NCBI RefSeq assembly: GCF_011605345.1
Contig: NZ_JAAOXM010000002.1
Span: 930,001-994,000 of the forward strand
Reading direction: 5' to 3'
Length of the DNA stretch: 64,000 nt
Source of the DNA: Burkholderia sp. D-99
GTDB taxonomy: Bacteria > Pseudomonadota > Gammaproteobacteria > Burkholderiales > Burkholderiaceae
A program made the position numbers and the translations under genes. Numbering within the stretch: the first letter of the stretch is position 1; each line of letters begins with the position of its first letter. This document shows, piece after piece, positions 8,306 through 17,602 of the stretch. The notes under the pieces were generated by a model. That model saw only the letters and a program-made list of their open reading frames with translations. It had not been told where the DNA came from and made no database searches.

Positions 8306-8803
8306 ATGCAAACAGCTGACGACGGGCGTCGAGTGATGAAACAAACGCGAACGGCCTTCTCCGAACGCATCAGGCCGACGTCAGTCGTTCCAGCTGTCTC
8401 ATCCAACACGAACGACTACGACGACGCATTGCACTTCTCAAACCTGCTCTGGAATGAGACGACTGCTCACGACTGGACAAAATACCCGGATGCCATCTAC
8501 AGATTTACGCCCGAGGCATTCGGCTACTTTCTACCCGGCATCATGCGCGTTTCGGTCGAAGAGAATCAGGTTTTACTCACGGTCATCGAAAGTTTGATGG
8601 GGTCGCTGGACAGGTCTCCGGTTGCCGAATACTGGGATGACCATTTTCTGCAGCGCTGGCCCGAACTGACCGACATCGAGTGCGATGCCGTGATCGAGTG
8701 GATTTTGTGGCTCAACGAACACCCTCTCTCTCCATTCCCTGAAGACACGATTCTCCGAGCGTGCGCAACCTTGGAGCTGGTCAAAAAACACCGGACGAAG
8801 TAG
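8306..8803 (+). CDS. Hypothetical protein, DUF6714-like
   Basis: About 165 residues, rich in Trp and acidic residues (DWTKYPDAIYRFTPEAF, WILWLNEHP). This resembles small cytosolic proteins of the DUF6714 type, though that link is from memory. The start used has AAGGA 11 bp upstream; an in-frame ATG at 8336 is an alternative. A 16-bp sequence covering this ribosome-binding site recurs exactly upstream of the orphan gene at 21288. Function unknown. Confidence 0.6.
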   Translation: MQTADDGRRVMKQTRTAFSERIRPTSVVPAVSSNTNDYDDALHFSNLLWNETTAHDWTKYPDAIYRFTPEAFGYFLPGIMRVSVEENQVLLTVIESLMGSLDRSPVAEYWDDHFLQRWPELTDIECDAVIEWILWLNEHPLSPFPEDTILRACATLELVKKHRTK

Positions 8804-8905
8804 CTGCTACATGAGGGCTATTGCACGCCCCAATGTTGTCATGGATCGGTTGAAATGCAGTGGAGGCAGACACCTCCACTACATGAAAACATCAAACACG
8901 ACCTG

Positions 8906-9994
8906 TCATTTGGCAATCTGCGAAGCATGACATTCTTGCCGCATGGTAACCAGCCGATTGCCTACCAGCATTCCCGTCGACACAAAGTCTCGATCGAGGT
9001 GAACAGTTGGCAGATTCCCTTGAACCGCTGGACAGCCACCATCAGCGGTGTACTCCATCGCAAACAACGTTTGGTTGAGAATCGCGTCCGTAGCCGGTGC
9101 TTTTGCGATCGACTCGGGTGCAGAAACGATCGCCGCGGCGACACCCAATAACGCTATCGGCGTGAACAGCTCGACGACATCGCGCAAATAGCGACCTTGC
9201 ATAATGGCGGGGTCGCCGCTGCGGCCGAAGCGTACCCTTCTCCACCAAATGAACACCCTGTTCGCCCTGTTCTGCGGGATGAACGCAAACCAGGCTCGCA
9301 TGGAGCGAAGAAAGAGTGACGGCAGGTTGATCAGAAAAAGTACCAGGCCACAGACGGCAAGAAAGATCGCGACGCAACGTACAAAATTTAAAGCGACATA
9401 CCACGACGACAGAAGTCCGAGAAAACTTGGAAAATATTTCGCATCCGCGTGCGTCAAGAGCCGTGTCATACGTATTGCCTGTGCAGCGCCCACTGCCACA
9501 CATACCGCAGTCGAGACCGCGTAGAGAGCCTTTCCAAGGATCTTGCCCCAAGACCACTTCGCGATCCGGGCGACTATCAAATGCGCATGTCGAAGCGCAC
9601 CGATCGATATCGCCACGCCGACGAAGAGCATTTCGGACAAGGTGTTCAGCGGCGGTGTCAATTGCAGCGCAATCAGGATCAGGCGGATGATCATGTACAT
9701 CATGACAGCACCGTAGATGACCGGAACGTCAGGCGGAAGCTGACGCAGCGGCCGTAGCGCTTTCATGATGCGCATCGTTCGCCTCACCATCATCCGGCGA
9801 AAGGCCGGCAGGAATCGCCGCCACTCCGTATACAACTCCCACAAGATGAAACCAAACAGGGCCGCTCCAACGAGCCTGACTCCCCAGCCATAGGTGACGA
9901 TTTTCATCGCAATCATCAACCCGGCAAAGCTGACTGCAAGCCGGCCCCCTGGACGCCGTAATGCCCTACGTGCCGCATCAATCCAATACTGCAT
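8906..9994 (-). CDS. Hypothetical polytopic membrane protein
   Basis: A 362-residue protein with about six hydrophobic segments (near residues 20-55, 93-115, 120-140, 155-172, 200-225 and 275-293). A basic stretch (RRFLPAFRRMMVRRTMRIMKALR) follows the first pair. The last 70 residues are hydrophilic with two Cys (GGCP, QECH). I do not recognise a family. It is convergent with the DUF6714-like gene and separated from the EmrB gene by 70 bp on the same strand. Confidence 0.65.
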   Translation of the reverse strand: MQYWIDAARRALRRPGGRLAVSFAGLMIAMKIVTYGWGVRLVGAALFGFILWELYTEWRRFLPAFRRMMVRRTMRIMKALRPLRQLPPDVPVIYGAVMMYMIIRLILIALQLTPPLNTLSEMLFVGVAISIGALRHAHLIVARIAKWSWGKILGKALYAVSTAVCVAVGAAQAIRMTRLLTHADAKYFPSFLGLLSSWYVALNFVRCVAIFLAVCGLVLFLINLPSLFLRSMRAWFAFIPQNRANRVFIWWRRVRFGRSGDPAIMQGRYLRDVVELFTPIALLGVAAAIVSAPESIAKAPATDAILNQTLFAMEYTADGGCPAVQGNLPTVHLDRDFVSTGMLVGNRLVTMRQECHASQIAK

Positions 9995-10062
9995 AACTCC
10001 TCCTGTTATTGATACTCGTGCATCCGTCGCGTCAATGGGCGGTCCTGTTCGCCGAGATCATC

Positions 10063-11616
10063 TCAATGCGCGCCCCCGGCATCCACACTCCCTTGCGCCC
10101 GCACCGGACGCGCCAGCCAGACCACCCCGATCAGCAACAGGAACAGCACGGCCGATCCCCAGAACAGTTCGTTGGCCGCCAGCATGTACGCCTGCGTATT
10201 GATCTGGTGTTCAAGGAATTGATATGACTGAGCCAGCGAATAACCGAGGTGCGCGAGATTGTCGAGTGCGGCGCGCGTCATCGTCGAATCGGGCGTGACC
10301 ATTTCGGCAAGCCGCACATGGTGCACGTCCGCGCGCGACTCCCACAGGGTCCCGACCGCCGACGCGCCGAACGCACCGGCCGTGATCCGCACGAAGTTGG
10401 ACAATCCGGACGCGGCGGGCAGCCGCGACTGGGGCAGCCCCGACAACGCGAGCGCCGTCAGCGGAACGAAGAACGTCGCCATCGCCGCGCCCTGCACGAA
10501 TTGCGGCGCCATGATCGTCCACATGTCGGCCTGCATGTTGAAGCGCGAGCGCATCAGGCAGACCACCGCGAACACGAAGAACGAAAGGCTGGCCAGCCAG
10601 CGCACGTCGACCCGTCCCACGTTCTTGCCGACCATCGGCGACAACAGCAGCGCGAGCAGCCCGACCGGCGCGCTGACGATGCCCGCCCACGTGGCCGTGT
10701 AGCCGGCGAACTGCTGCAGCCACAACGGCAGCAGGACGAGGTTCGCGAAGAACACGCCGTAGCCGAGCGAAATCGCCGTCGTGCCGATCGCGAAATTTCG
10801 TCTCGCGAACAGCGACAGATCGACGACCGGGTGCGACTGCGTCGTCTCCCAGATCACGAACAGCACGAACGCGACGAAGGCGATCACGGCCAGCGCGACG
10901 ATGATGTCCGAGCTGAACCAGTCAAGCTCCCGCCCCTTGTCGAGCATCACCTGAAGGCAGCCGACCCAGATCACGAGCAGCGCGAGCCCCATGCGATCGA
11001 TCGGCTTCTTCACGCGCGGCGATTCGCGGTCGCGCAGCAGCAGCCAGGTCAGCCACGCAGCGAAGAGGCCGGTCGGGATGTTGATGTAGAAGATCCACGG
11101 CCACGAGATGTTGTCGGAGATCCAGCCGCCGAGGATCGGGCCCAGCACCGGCGCGATCATCGTCGTCATCGCCCACATCGACAGCGCGGTACCCGACTTG
11201 TGCTTTGGATAGCTCTGCAGCAGCAGCGCCTGCGACAGCGGAATCATCGGCCCCGCTGCCGCGCCCTGCAGGATCCGGAACAGGATCAGCGTGCCGAGGT
11301 TCGTGGCGAGCCCGCAAAGCAGTGACGCGACGACGAACAGCAACACCGCCGAGACGAACAGGCGCACCTGGCCGTAGCGCTGGGTCAGCCAGCCCGTCAG
11401 CGGCACGGCGATCGCGTTCGCGACCGCGAACGACGTGATGACCCACGTCCCCTGGCTCGCGCTCACGCCGATATCGCCGGCGATCGATGGAATCGACACG
11501 TTCGCGATCGTGATGTCGAGCACGTTCATGAACGTCGCAAGCGCGAGCGCAATCGACGCGAGCACCAGTTTCGCACCGGCAAGCGGCGGCAGCGGCGCCG
11601 CATTCGGAGTTGTCAT
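10063..11616 (-). CDS. emrB: DHA2-family MFS efflux pump, EmrB-like
   Basis: Inner-membrane component of a tripartite drug-efflux pump, 517 residues with about 14 membrane segments. It has the DHA2 signature near the N-terminus (LDITIANVSIPSIAGD, then GTWVITSF and PLTGWL) and the WRFIFYINIP-type loop (WPWIFYINIPTG). It follows the EmrA-like gene by 17 bp and is the last of nine minus-strand genes that seem to form one transcript. It should export an amphipathic compound, possibly the product made by the upstream AfsA-like protein. Confidence 0.92.
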   Translation of the reverse strand: MTTPNAAPLPPLAGAKLVLASIALALATFMNVLDITIANVSIPSIAGDIGVSASQGTWVITSFAVANAIAVPLTGWLTQRYGQVRLFVSAVLLFVVASLLCGLATNLGTLILFRILQGAAAGPMIPLSQALLLQSYPKHKSGTALSMWAMTTMIAPVLGPILGGWISDNISWPWIFYINIPTGLFAAWLTWLLLRDRESPRVKKPIDRMGLALLVIWVGCLQVMLDKGRELDWFSSDIIVALAVIAFVAFVLFVIWETTQSHPVVDLSLFARRNFAIGTTAISLGYGVFFANLVLLPLWLQQFAGYTATWAGIVSAPVGLLALLLSPMVGKNVGRVDVRWLASLSFFVFAVVCLMRSRFNMQADMWTIMAPQFVQGAAMATFFVPLTALALSGLPQSRLPAASGLSNFVRITAGAFGASAVGTLWESRADVHHVRLAEMVTPDSTMTRAALDNLAHLGYSLAQSYQFLEHQINTQAYMLAANELFWGSAVLFLLLIGVVWLARPVRAQGSVDAGGAH

Positions 11617-11633
11617 GATGGTCTCCCTGGCGC

Positions 11634-12809
11634 TCAGTGACGCGTATCGGCGGCCACGAGACGCTCCACCGCCGAATCGACGGCCTGCGCCTGTGCGTCA
11701 TAGACCGCGGTCTGCGCGATCGGACGATCCGGCTCGGTCGTGGCCAGTTGCGCGCCGCCCCGTTCCTTGATGTCCACGTCGGCCACGACCGACAGCCCGA
11801 CCCGCAGCGGATGCGCGCGCACCTCCGCCGGATCGAGCGTGACGCGCACCGGCAGCCGCTGCACGACCTTGATCCAGTTGCCGGTGGCGTTCTGCGGCGG
11901 CAGCAGCGAGAATGCACTGCCGGTGCCCGCGCCGAGCCCCGCCACCTTGCCGTGATACACGACACCCTTGCCGAACAGGTCGGTCGTCAGCGTCACGGAC
12001 TGACCAATGCGCATGTGGCGCAACTGGCTTTCCTTGAAGTTCGCGTCGACCCAGAGCTGATCGAGCGGCACCACCGACAGCAGCGACGTGCCGACCGCCA
12101 CCCGCTGCCCGACCTGAACGCTGCGGCGTGCGACGAAACCGTTCTCCGGCGCGACGACCGACGTGCGTTCGAGCGCAAGCTGCGCCTCCTTCACGCGCGC
12201 GACGGCCTGCGCGACTTCCGGGTGCTCGTCGAGCGGGCTGGCACCGGCCAGCGTGCGGCTGCTCGACCATTGCTCGCGCGCCGCATCGAGCGATGCGCTC
12301 GCGAGATTGACGCTGTCCTGCGCGTGGCGGATTTCCTCCTCCGATACCGCGCCGCTGCCGGCCAGCGCGCGCCGGTGCGCGAGGTCGGCGCGTGCTTTCG
12401 CGAGATCCGCCTCGCGGCCCGCGACGTTGGCGGCCTGCGCCGACTGGCTCTGGTACAGCGTCCGCGTGCGGCGGATCACCTGCGCGAGCTGCGCCGTCGC
12501 CTGCTCGAGCGCGAGGCGCGCGTCGGTCTGGTCGAGCTGCACCATCACCGTACCGGCCTTGACGAAATTCGTGTCGTCGGCACGAATCGACACCACGGTG
12601 CCCGGCGTCTGCGGCGCAAGCTGAATCACGTTGCCACCGACATACGCATCGTCGGTGCTTTCGACGAAACGTGCGACCGTCAGCCAGTACGCGCCGTAGC
12701 CGAGCGCGGCGACGGCGAGTGCCGCCGAAAAGGCCAGCACCATGCGCTTGCGACGCGGTTGTTGTTCGTCTGCGACCGGTGCCGCTTCAACTCTGGTTTG
12801 CGTGCTCAT
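11634..12809 (-). CDS. emrA: Periplasmic adaptor of efflux pump, EmrA/HlyD family
   Basis: A 391-residue membrane-fusion protein linking EmrB to the outer-membrane channel. It has one N-terminal membrane anchor (about residues 24-45). A lipoyl half-motif follows (QLAPQTPGTVVSIRADD...VKAGTVMVQLD), then a long helical hairpin (about 95-195) and the second lipoyl half (VVAPENGFVARRSVQVGQ). The beta-barrel region contains VDANFKESQL, common in EmrA proteins. It is 42 bp after the outer-membrane gene and 17 bp before EmrB. Confidence 0.92.
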   Translation of the reverse strand: MSTQTRVEAAPVADEQQPRRKRMVLAFSAALAVAALGYGAYWLTVARFVESTDDAYVGGNVIQLAPQTPGTVVSIRADDTNFVKAGTVMVQLDQTDARLALEQATAQLAQVIRRTRTLYQSQSAQAANVAGREADLAKARADLAHRRALAGSGAVSEEEIRHAQDSVNLASASLDAAREQWSSSRTLAGASPLDEHPEVAQAVARVKEAQLALERTSVVAPENGFVARRSVQVGQRVAVGTSLLSVVPLDQLWVDANFKESQLRHMRIGQSVTLTTDLFGKGVVYHGKVAGLGAGTGSAFSLLPPQNATGNWIKVVQRLPVRVTLDPAEVRAHPLRVGLSVVADVDIKERGGAQLATTEPDRPIAQTAVYDAQAQAVDSAVERLVAADTRH

Positions 12810-12851
12810 TTGGATACTCCGTTTTTCTGAATTCGGATGAAAGCGCGGGGT

Positions 12852-14303
12852 TCAGGAAGCGCTGTTCGCCGCGGCGGACAGATCGATGCCGCCGCCGAGC
12901 GCGCGGTAGAGCTGAATCGCCGTCTGCAGCCGGCGTGCGTCGAGATCGACGTCCGCGCGCTGCTGCGCGAGCAGCCGATCCTCGACGGTCAGCACGACGA
13001 GACGATTGGTCAGCCCTTCGCGATGCCGCGCGCTCGCGACCTTGACGGTGTCCTCGAGCTCGCGCAGCGCGAGGGCATGCTCGGCCTGCCGGGCATCCAG
13101 CGAGCGCCACGTCGAGACCTGATCGGCGACGTCGCGGAACGCGTCCAGCACGAGCTTGTTGTACAGCGCGACTTCCGCGTCGTAGTCGGCGTTGCTGATC
13201 GCCAGACCGGCCCTCAGCCGGCCTGCATCGAAGATCGGCAAATGCACCGCGACGCCAAAGCCGAAGATCTTGCTGCCCGCCTGGAACAGGTTGCTCGCGT
13301 CGAGCGCATCGAGGCCGCCTGACGCAACGAGATCGATGTTCGGATAGAACTCCGCATGGGCCGCATCGATATCGCGGCTCGCGGCTTCGACGCGCATGCG
13401 CTGCGCGGCGATTTCGGGCCGGTGCGCAACCAGGTCGGCATCGAGCCGCGGCGGCAGTGCCAGCGCGCTGTCGAGCCGCAGCGTCGGCACCGTGATCCGC
13501 TCGCTTGCGGCCGGATCCTCGCCGGCCAGCACCGCGAGCTGATGGCGAAGCAGCGTGGCCTGGTTGCGCAGCGCCTCGACGTCGGCGCGCGCCATCGGCA
13601 CCGTAGCCGACGCTTCCTTCTGCGCGACGGTCGTGTCGAGCCCTTCGCCGATGCGCGCGCGCAGCAGCGCCACCTGGCGTTCCCGCAACGCAACGTTGCG
13701 CTGCGCAAGCACGAGCTGCCGCTCGGTGCGCGCGAGGTCGACGTAGCTCTGGCATACCGCACTTGCGAGCGTGAGCTCGACCGCGCGCGCTTCGAGACGT
13801 TCGGCCGCGACGCGCGACAACTGCGCCTGCACGCGATTCCGGTTGAGCCCCCAGAAATCGAATTCGTAGCGGAAGTTCAACGCAAGATCCGCCGACGTGT
13901 GCACGCTGCCCGCGAGCGGCGCCGGGTACAGCCCGTTGTTGCTGAAGCGCTGCCGTTCGACGGCGCCGTCGCCACCCAGATAGGCGCCGCCGGCCGCGCG
14001 TTGCGCGGACAGCATCGCGCTCGCCCGGCCGATGCGTGCGCGCGCCTGTTCGAGCGTCGGCGAACCGGCATACGCGCGATCGATCAGCGCGTCGAGCTGC
14101 GGGTCGCGGAAGCTGCGCCACCAGTTCGGCGTGGGCCATTCGGCGGCATTGGCCGTGGCGGCCCCGGCACCCTCGGCCGCACGCCCGAGCCTGATCGCAG
14201 CGGGATCCAGCATGCGGCCGTGCGACGTCAGTCCGCCGTCGTTGGCACATCCCGCCAATTGCAGGCCGGCGATCAGCGCGAGAATCAAGCAAGACCGTTT
14301 CAT
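12852..14303 (-). CDS. Outer-membrane efflux lipoprotein, NodT/OprM family
   Basis: TolC-like channel of the tripartite pump, 483 residues. It starts with a lipoprotein signal peptide whose lipobox is LAGC. Two OEP repeats follow, with the usual long helices and the LLRHQLAVL and FDAGRLRAGL segments of NodT/OprM proteins. AAGGAG lies six bases upstream of the chosen start; the in-frame ATG two codons earlier touches it and is rejected. It lies between the MarR and EmrA genes. Confidence 0.9.
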   Translation of the reverse strand: MKRSCLILALIAGLQLAGCANDGGLTSHGRMLDPAAIRLGRAAEGAGAATANAAEWPTPNWWRSFRDPQLDALIDRAYAGSPTLEQARARIGRASAMLSAQRAAGGAYLGGDGAVERQRFSNNGLYPAPLAGSVHTSADLALNFRYEFDFWGLNRNRVQAQLSRVAAERLEARAVELTLASAVCQSYVDLARTERQLVLAQRNVALRERQVALLRARIGEGLDTTVAQKEASATVPMARADVEALRNQATLLRHQLAVLAGEDPAASERITVPTLRLDSALALPPRLDADLVAHRPEIAAQRMRVEAASRDIDAAHAEFYPNIDLVASGGLDALDASNLFQAGSKIFGFGVAVHLPIFDAGRLRAGLAISNADYDAEVALYNKLVLDAFRDVADQVSTWRSLDARQAEHALALRELEDTVKVASARHREGLTNRLVVLTVEDRLLAQQRADVDLDARRLQTAIQLYRALGGGIDLSAAANSAS

Positions 14304-14364
14304 GGTCATCTCCTTATGGCTGCCATGTCGTCGACTGACATGGCAGCAATCGGCGCAAAAAAAA

Positions 14365-14841
14365 TCACGGATTGAGGTTGGCAATCAGCCGTCCGAGCAG
14401 GCGCTTGAGCAACGCGAACTCCGTGACCGAGAAATCGGACAACGCATCGTTGAGCGCGTTGACCGCCGCGGATACCAGCGGGCGCTGCATCACGCGGCTC
14501 GACTCGGTCGGCGTGACGAGCACGAGCCGCCGGTCCTCGTGGCTGCGCTCGCGGCGCACGAAGCCTTTTTCCTCCAGGCGATCGAGCATGCGTGTCATCG
14601 CGCCTGTGTCGCAGCCGAGCTCGCGACACAGGGCCGACGAGCTGCGTACGTCGCCGACGAGCACGCGGATCAACACCTTCCACTGCGCGGACGTGATGTC
14701 GAACGGCTCCATGCGCTGGTCGATATGGCGCAGCAGCAGGCCATGTGCGACGACGATCAGGTGTCCGAGACTCTCGTCGACGCGATAGTTATCGGTGCTG
14801 TACGGCCGGAAGCTGCACGGCACGGAAAGGGTGGCATCCAT
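14365..14841 (-). CDS. MarR-family regulator of the efflux genes
   Basis: A 158-residue winged-helix regulator. The helix-turn-helix spans about residues 65-95 (SSALCRELGCDTGAMTRMLD) and the wing contains RRERSHEDRRLVLV, the DXRXXXV-type motif of MarR proteins. It sits inside the nine-gene run, 10 bp after the DUF2165 gene and 61 bp before the outer-membrane gene. It probably responds to the pumped compound. It is distinct in sequence from the second MarR gene at 19123. Confidence 0.88.
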   Translation of the reverse strand: MDATLSVPCSFRPYSTDNYRVDESLGHLIVVAHGLLLRHIDQRMEPFDITSAQWKVLIRVLVGDVRSSSALCRELGCDTGAMTRMLDRLEEKGFVRRERSHEDRRLVLVTPTESSRVMQRPLVSAAVNALNDALSDFSVTEFALLKRLLGRLIANLNP

Positions 14842-14851
14842 GGCGGCCTCC

Positions 14852-15370
14852 TCAGGCTGCGTTCGCCGAATCGGCGAACGGCAGGCCCTGCACGTAGAGC
14901 AATGCGGACATCGCGATCAGGATCAGCGTCATGTGCACCGATTGCACGGCACCCTGCTTGATCCAGTAGCCGAACCACAGGCCACCGCATGCGAACCAGA
15001 TCCACAGCACCAGGAAGCCAGACAACGCGACGATCGCGCGTCCTCGTGCGCGGACGAACCGCTGCGAGTCCGCGTGCCAGGCCGCGAATGCGAACAGCGC
15101 GGCCGCGCTCCACAGGGCACCGGCAACCGTCAGTTGCGCGGCGATCACCGCGTCGAGCAGCGCGGTGACGTGCGTGAGCGGCCACGCCCGCCACACGAGG
15201 CCGGCGCCGAGCTGCGGATCTGCCCGCAGCAGATCCATCGACAGCATGTGTCCGAGCAGCACCCGGTTGGTCCCGGAATCGGTGATGTTGTTGAATACCG
15301 CGATCGTGAGCCAGGTCGCGAGGCCGGCCAGCAACAGCGTGCGGCTGAGTGCAGCAATGCGAATCGACAT
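14852..15370 (-). CDS. DUF2165 small integral membrane protein
   Basis: 172 residues with four hydrophobic segments. The sequence pattern matches DUF2165: TNRVLLGHMLSMD between segments 1 and 2, AWPLTHVTALL, and WIWFACGGLWFGYWIKQ before the last segment. Function of the family is unknown. It is packed 11 bp after the HAD gene and 10 bp before MarR, so it belongs to the operon. An accessory role in export or membrane handling of the product is only a guess. Confidence 0.8.
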   Translation of the reverse strand: MSIRIAALSRTLLLAGLATWLTIAVFNNITDSGTNRVLLGHMLSMDLLRADPQLGAGLVWRAWPLTHVTALLDAVIAAQLTVAGALWSAAALFAFAAWHADSQRFVRARGRAIVALSGFLVLWIWFACGGLWFGYWIKQGAVQSVHMTLILIAMSALLYVQGLPFADSANAA

Positions 15371-15381
15371 GATCGAACTCC

Positions 15382-16056
15382 TCAGAAGGTGCAATCGGGA
15401 TTCAGGACCGGCCAGCCGCGCGCCTGCGCGATCTCGACGAGCGCCGGATCGCGCACGACGACGGTCGGCAGGCCGACCGCTTCGAGCAGCGGCAGGTCGG
15501 ACAGGTGGTCGCCGTAGCCGTAACAGCGAACCGCGTTCGCGTGGTGCCGGGCAAGAAACGCGTCGACCGCCGCGCGCTTGCCGTCGCCGATCGTCTGCGG
15601 CGACAGCAGTTCGCCGGTGAAGCGGCCACGCGACACCTCGAGCCGGTTGGCGAGCACGTGGCGAACCTCGAGCGCATCGGCGAGCGGCTGCAGGATCTCG
15701 ATCGACGAGCCCGACACGAACACGGGCTCGACACCGTCCGCACGATGCCGTCGCAGCGCATCGAGCACCGGCGTGATGTAGAGCGACGGCTGCGCCGACA
15801 CCTCGGCGAACCAGCGCCGCGCACATTCGGCGAAAGCGGCCTGCGAGTGCCCGCGGAACGCGCGGTAGAACGCGCGGTTCACCTGGGCCCGGTCGCGGCC
15901 GCTCGCGAGCAGCCGGCGATGCGCGACGCGATCGGCGACTCGGCCGCCCAGCGTGCCGAACCGCTGCCGGTAATAGAACGCCCGAAAACTGAACATGCTC
16001 TTCAGGTTGATGAGCGTTTCATCGACGTCGAAGAATGCAAAGCGAATGTTGTCCAT
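15382..16056 (-). CDS. HAD-IB phosphatase-like hydrolase
   Basis: 224 residues with all four HAD motifs. These are FDVDET (nucleophile Asp10, acid Asp12), the Ser in FVSGSS, Lys in GDGKR, and GDHLSDLP for the metal-binding acidic pair. This is the HAD subclass IB of phosphoserine-phosphatase-like enzymes with a short helical cap (about 20-90). It follows the AfsA-type gene by 59 bp. In the A-factor pathway the AfsA condensation product carries a phosphate that must be removed, so this enzyme could supply that step. That link is inference. Confidence 0.85.
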   Translation of the reverse strand: MDNIRFAFFDVDETLINLKSMFSFRAFYYRQRFGTLGGRVADRVAHRRLLASGRDRAQVNRAFYRAFRGHSQAAFAECARRWFAEVSAQPSLYITPVLDALRRHRADGVEPVFVSGSSIEILQPLADALEVRHVLANRLEVSRGRFTGELLSPQTIGDGKRAAVDAFLARHHANAVRCYGYGDHLSDLPLLEAVGLPTVVVRDPALVEIAQARGWPVLNPDCTF

Positions 16057-16115
16057 GGCTGTATCCGTTGGCCGGATCGCGGTGACGCGACCCGGCTGGT
16101 CTCGGAGAAAGGCGC

Positions 16116-16937
16116 TCAGGCCATCGCGGCCACCGGCTGCGACGCCGGCTGCGGAACCGGCAGTTCGACCACCCGCCCCATCGACGCGAAATGCGCGACG
16201 GTGTCGTCGAGGCACTGCGCGAGCGCCGCATCCGCGAGCTGCGTCTCGCGCGGCGCGAGTTGCGCACCGTCGAACACGCCGAACTTGACCGCCATGCCCG
16301 CGACCTCGCGGCCGTTCTGCCACACCGCCATGTCGGCGGTGATCTGCACGCGGTTCGCGCGCGGCTGGCGACGCTCGAGCAGCTGGTAGCGAATCGTCGC
16401 CGGCAGCGGGAACGCGAATTCGAGGAAGCGCATGTTCATTTCGTTGATCACGAAGTAGCGCTTCGGCGGCGCATCGGCGGAGAGGCAATGCGCTTCCGTC
16501 GTCGCGATGAACATCTGCCGGCATGCCTCGGTCAGCACCATCCCCTGCACGTGCATGCCGGTGAGGTGATCGAGCATCAGTTCATTGCGCGCATTGATCA
16601 GCAGGTCCGCTTCAAAGCGGTCGTCGGCAAGGCGCCGCGGCCGCGAGATCAGCACGTTCTCGGTGCGGTGCTTGTGCGACAGCGCGTAGTCGGCGCGCCC
16701 CTGGTTGTGCCACGTGCGCCAGCATTCGAACTCGGGAAGCAGGCCCAGGCTCATGCCCAGGCAGTACGCGTGGTCGATCTCCATTTCGCCGAGACCCTGT
16801 CCGGCCACAAGCGTGGCGCCGCGCAACGTGTCGAGGCGACCATGGCGCAGGTTCTCCAGCAGCACGCTGTAAGGCATCACGCCCGGCTTGCTGGCGAAGT
16901 GGCGGAACTCGTCGGCGACAATCAGATGCAGTTTCAT
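16116..16937 (-). CDS. AfsA-type hotdog-domain protein (butyrolactone synthase-like)
   Basis: 273 residues. HKHRTENVL (88-96) matches the HK-x-x-x-x-E-V-L motif that opens an AfsA domain. DHLTGMHVQGMVLTEACRQ (123-141) matches the central helix with its Glu-Ala-x-Arg-Gln ending. The region to about 225 completes a hotdog fold. AfsA proteins condense a beta-ketoacyl-ACP with dihydroxyacetone phosphate to begin gamma-butyrolactone synthesis; Streptomyces AfsA has two such repeats. Here I see one clear domain plus an unfamiliar N-terminal 85 residues, so the exact reaction is uncertain. It is flanked by a HAD phosphatase and transporters in one operon. Confidence 0.7.
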   Translation of the reverse strand: MKLHLIVADEFRHFASKPGVMPYSVLLENLRHGRLDTLRGATLVAGQGLGEMEIDHAYCLGMSLGLLPEFECWRTWHNQGRADYALSHKHRTENVLISRPRRLADDRFEADLLINARNELMLDHLTGMHVQGMVLTEACRQMFIATTEAHCLSADAPPKRYFVINEMNMRFLEFAFPLPATIRYQLLERRQPRANRVQITADMAVWQNGREVAGMAVKFGVFDGAQLAPRETQLADAALAQCLDDTVAHFASMGRVVELPVPQPASQPVAAMA

Positions 16938-16989
16938 GTTGGTTTTCTCTCAGGTTCGTATCGGGGGCACGTCTCTCGTTATCGATTCA

Positions 16990-17574
16990 TCAGGCGGCGC
17001 GGCGGGTGGCGAGCCACTCGTCGTGCAGCCATTTCTCCGTCTGCCGTCGTGCGCGCGGCGTATCCCAGACGACATCGCGCTCGAACGTGATGACCTGTCC
17101 GCCGGCGCCGACGATCACCCAGAAGTAGCGGCCGTCGGTACGGTTGCGGCACTTCACTTTCATGCCGGTCAGCGTGCAGGCACGCTTGCCGCCCTGCGCG
17201 TTGCCGATCACGAACGATTCGTCGTGAGGCTGGATCCATTGCAACGACAGGCCGGGGAGCAGGTCGGGTGCGTGCTGCCCGAGATACTCGAGCGCGATTC
17301 GGTACGCGTCGTCCTCGTCCGGCAGCTCGCCTGCCACCAGCGTCTGGTTGAACCATGTGGTGCCGAGCAGGCGCCCTTGTTCGGTGACGACGAGGCTGAA
17401 GTGCTCGCCGCCGATGCCGACGTTCATGCCGTCGTTGCGCTCGTAACGTACGCGCCACGCGGCGACGCCGTCGACGCGCACCATCTGCGCATCCGCGAAG
17501 CGGGTATAGGAAGCAGGCGGATCGAGCCGATCGCAGACATCGGCAGGCAGGGCGTGATACAGCAGGCTTTGCAT
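16990..17574 (-). CDS. Conserved hypothetical protein in the AfsA operon
   Basis: 194 residues, soluble, no signal peptide or membrane segment. Visible features are SYTRFADAQMVRVDGVAAWRV, GGEHFSLVVTEQGRLLG and PDEDDAYRIALEYLGQHAPDL. They recall PepSY/YcdB-type beta-alpha modules (a strand, a G-x-L turn, then an A-x-x-x-A-L-x-Y-L helix). That resemblance is weak and no function is assigned. It lies 28 bp after the MFS gene and 52 bp before the AfsA-type gene. Confidence 0.7.
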   Translation of the reverse strand: MQSLLYHALPADVCDRLDPPASYTRFADAQMVRVDGVAAWRVRYERNDGMNVGIGGEHFSLVVTEQGRLLGTTWFNQTLVAGELPDEDDAYRIALEYLGQHAPDLLPGLSLQWIQPHDESFVIGNAQGGKRACTLTGMKVKCRNRTDGRYFWVIVGAGGQVITFERDVVWDTPRARRQTEKWLHDEWLATRRAA

Positions 17575-17602
17575 GATCGTTCTCCGAAGTAAATCGTTTA
17601 GG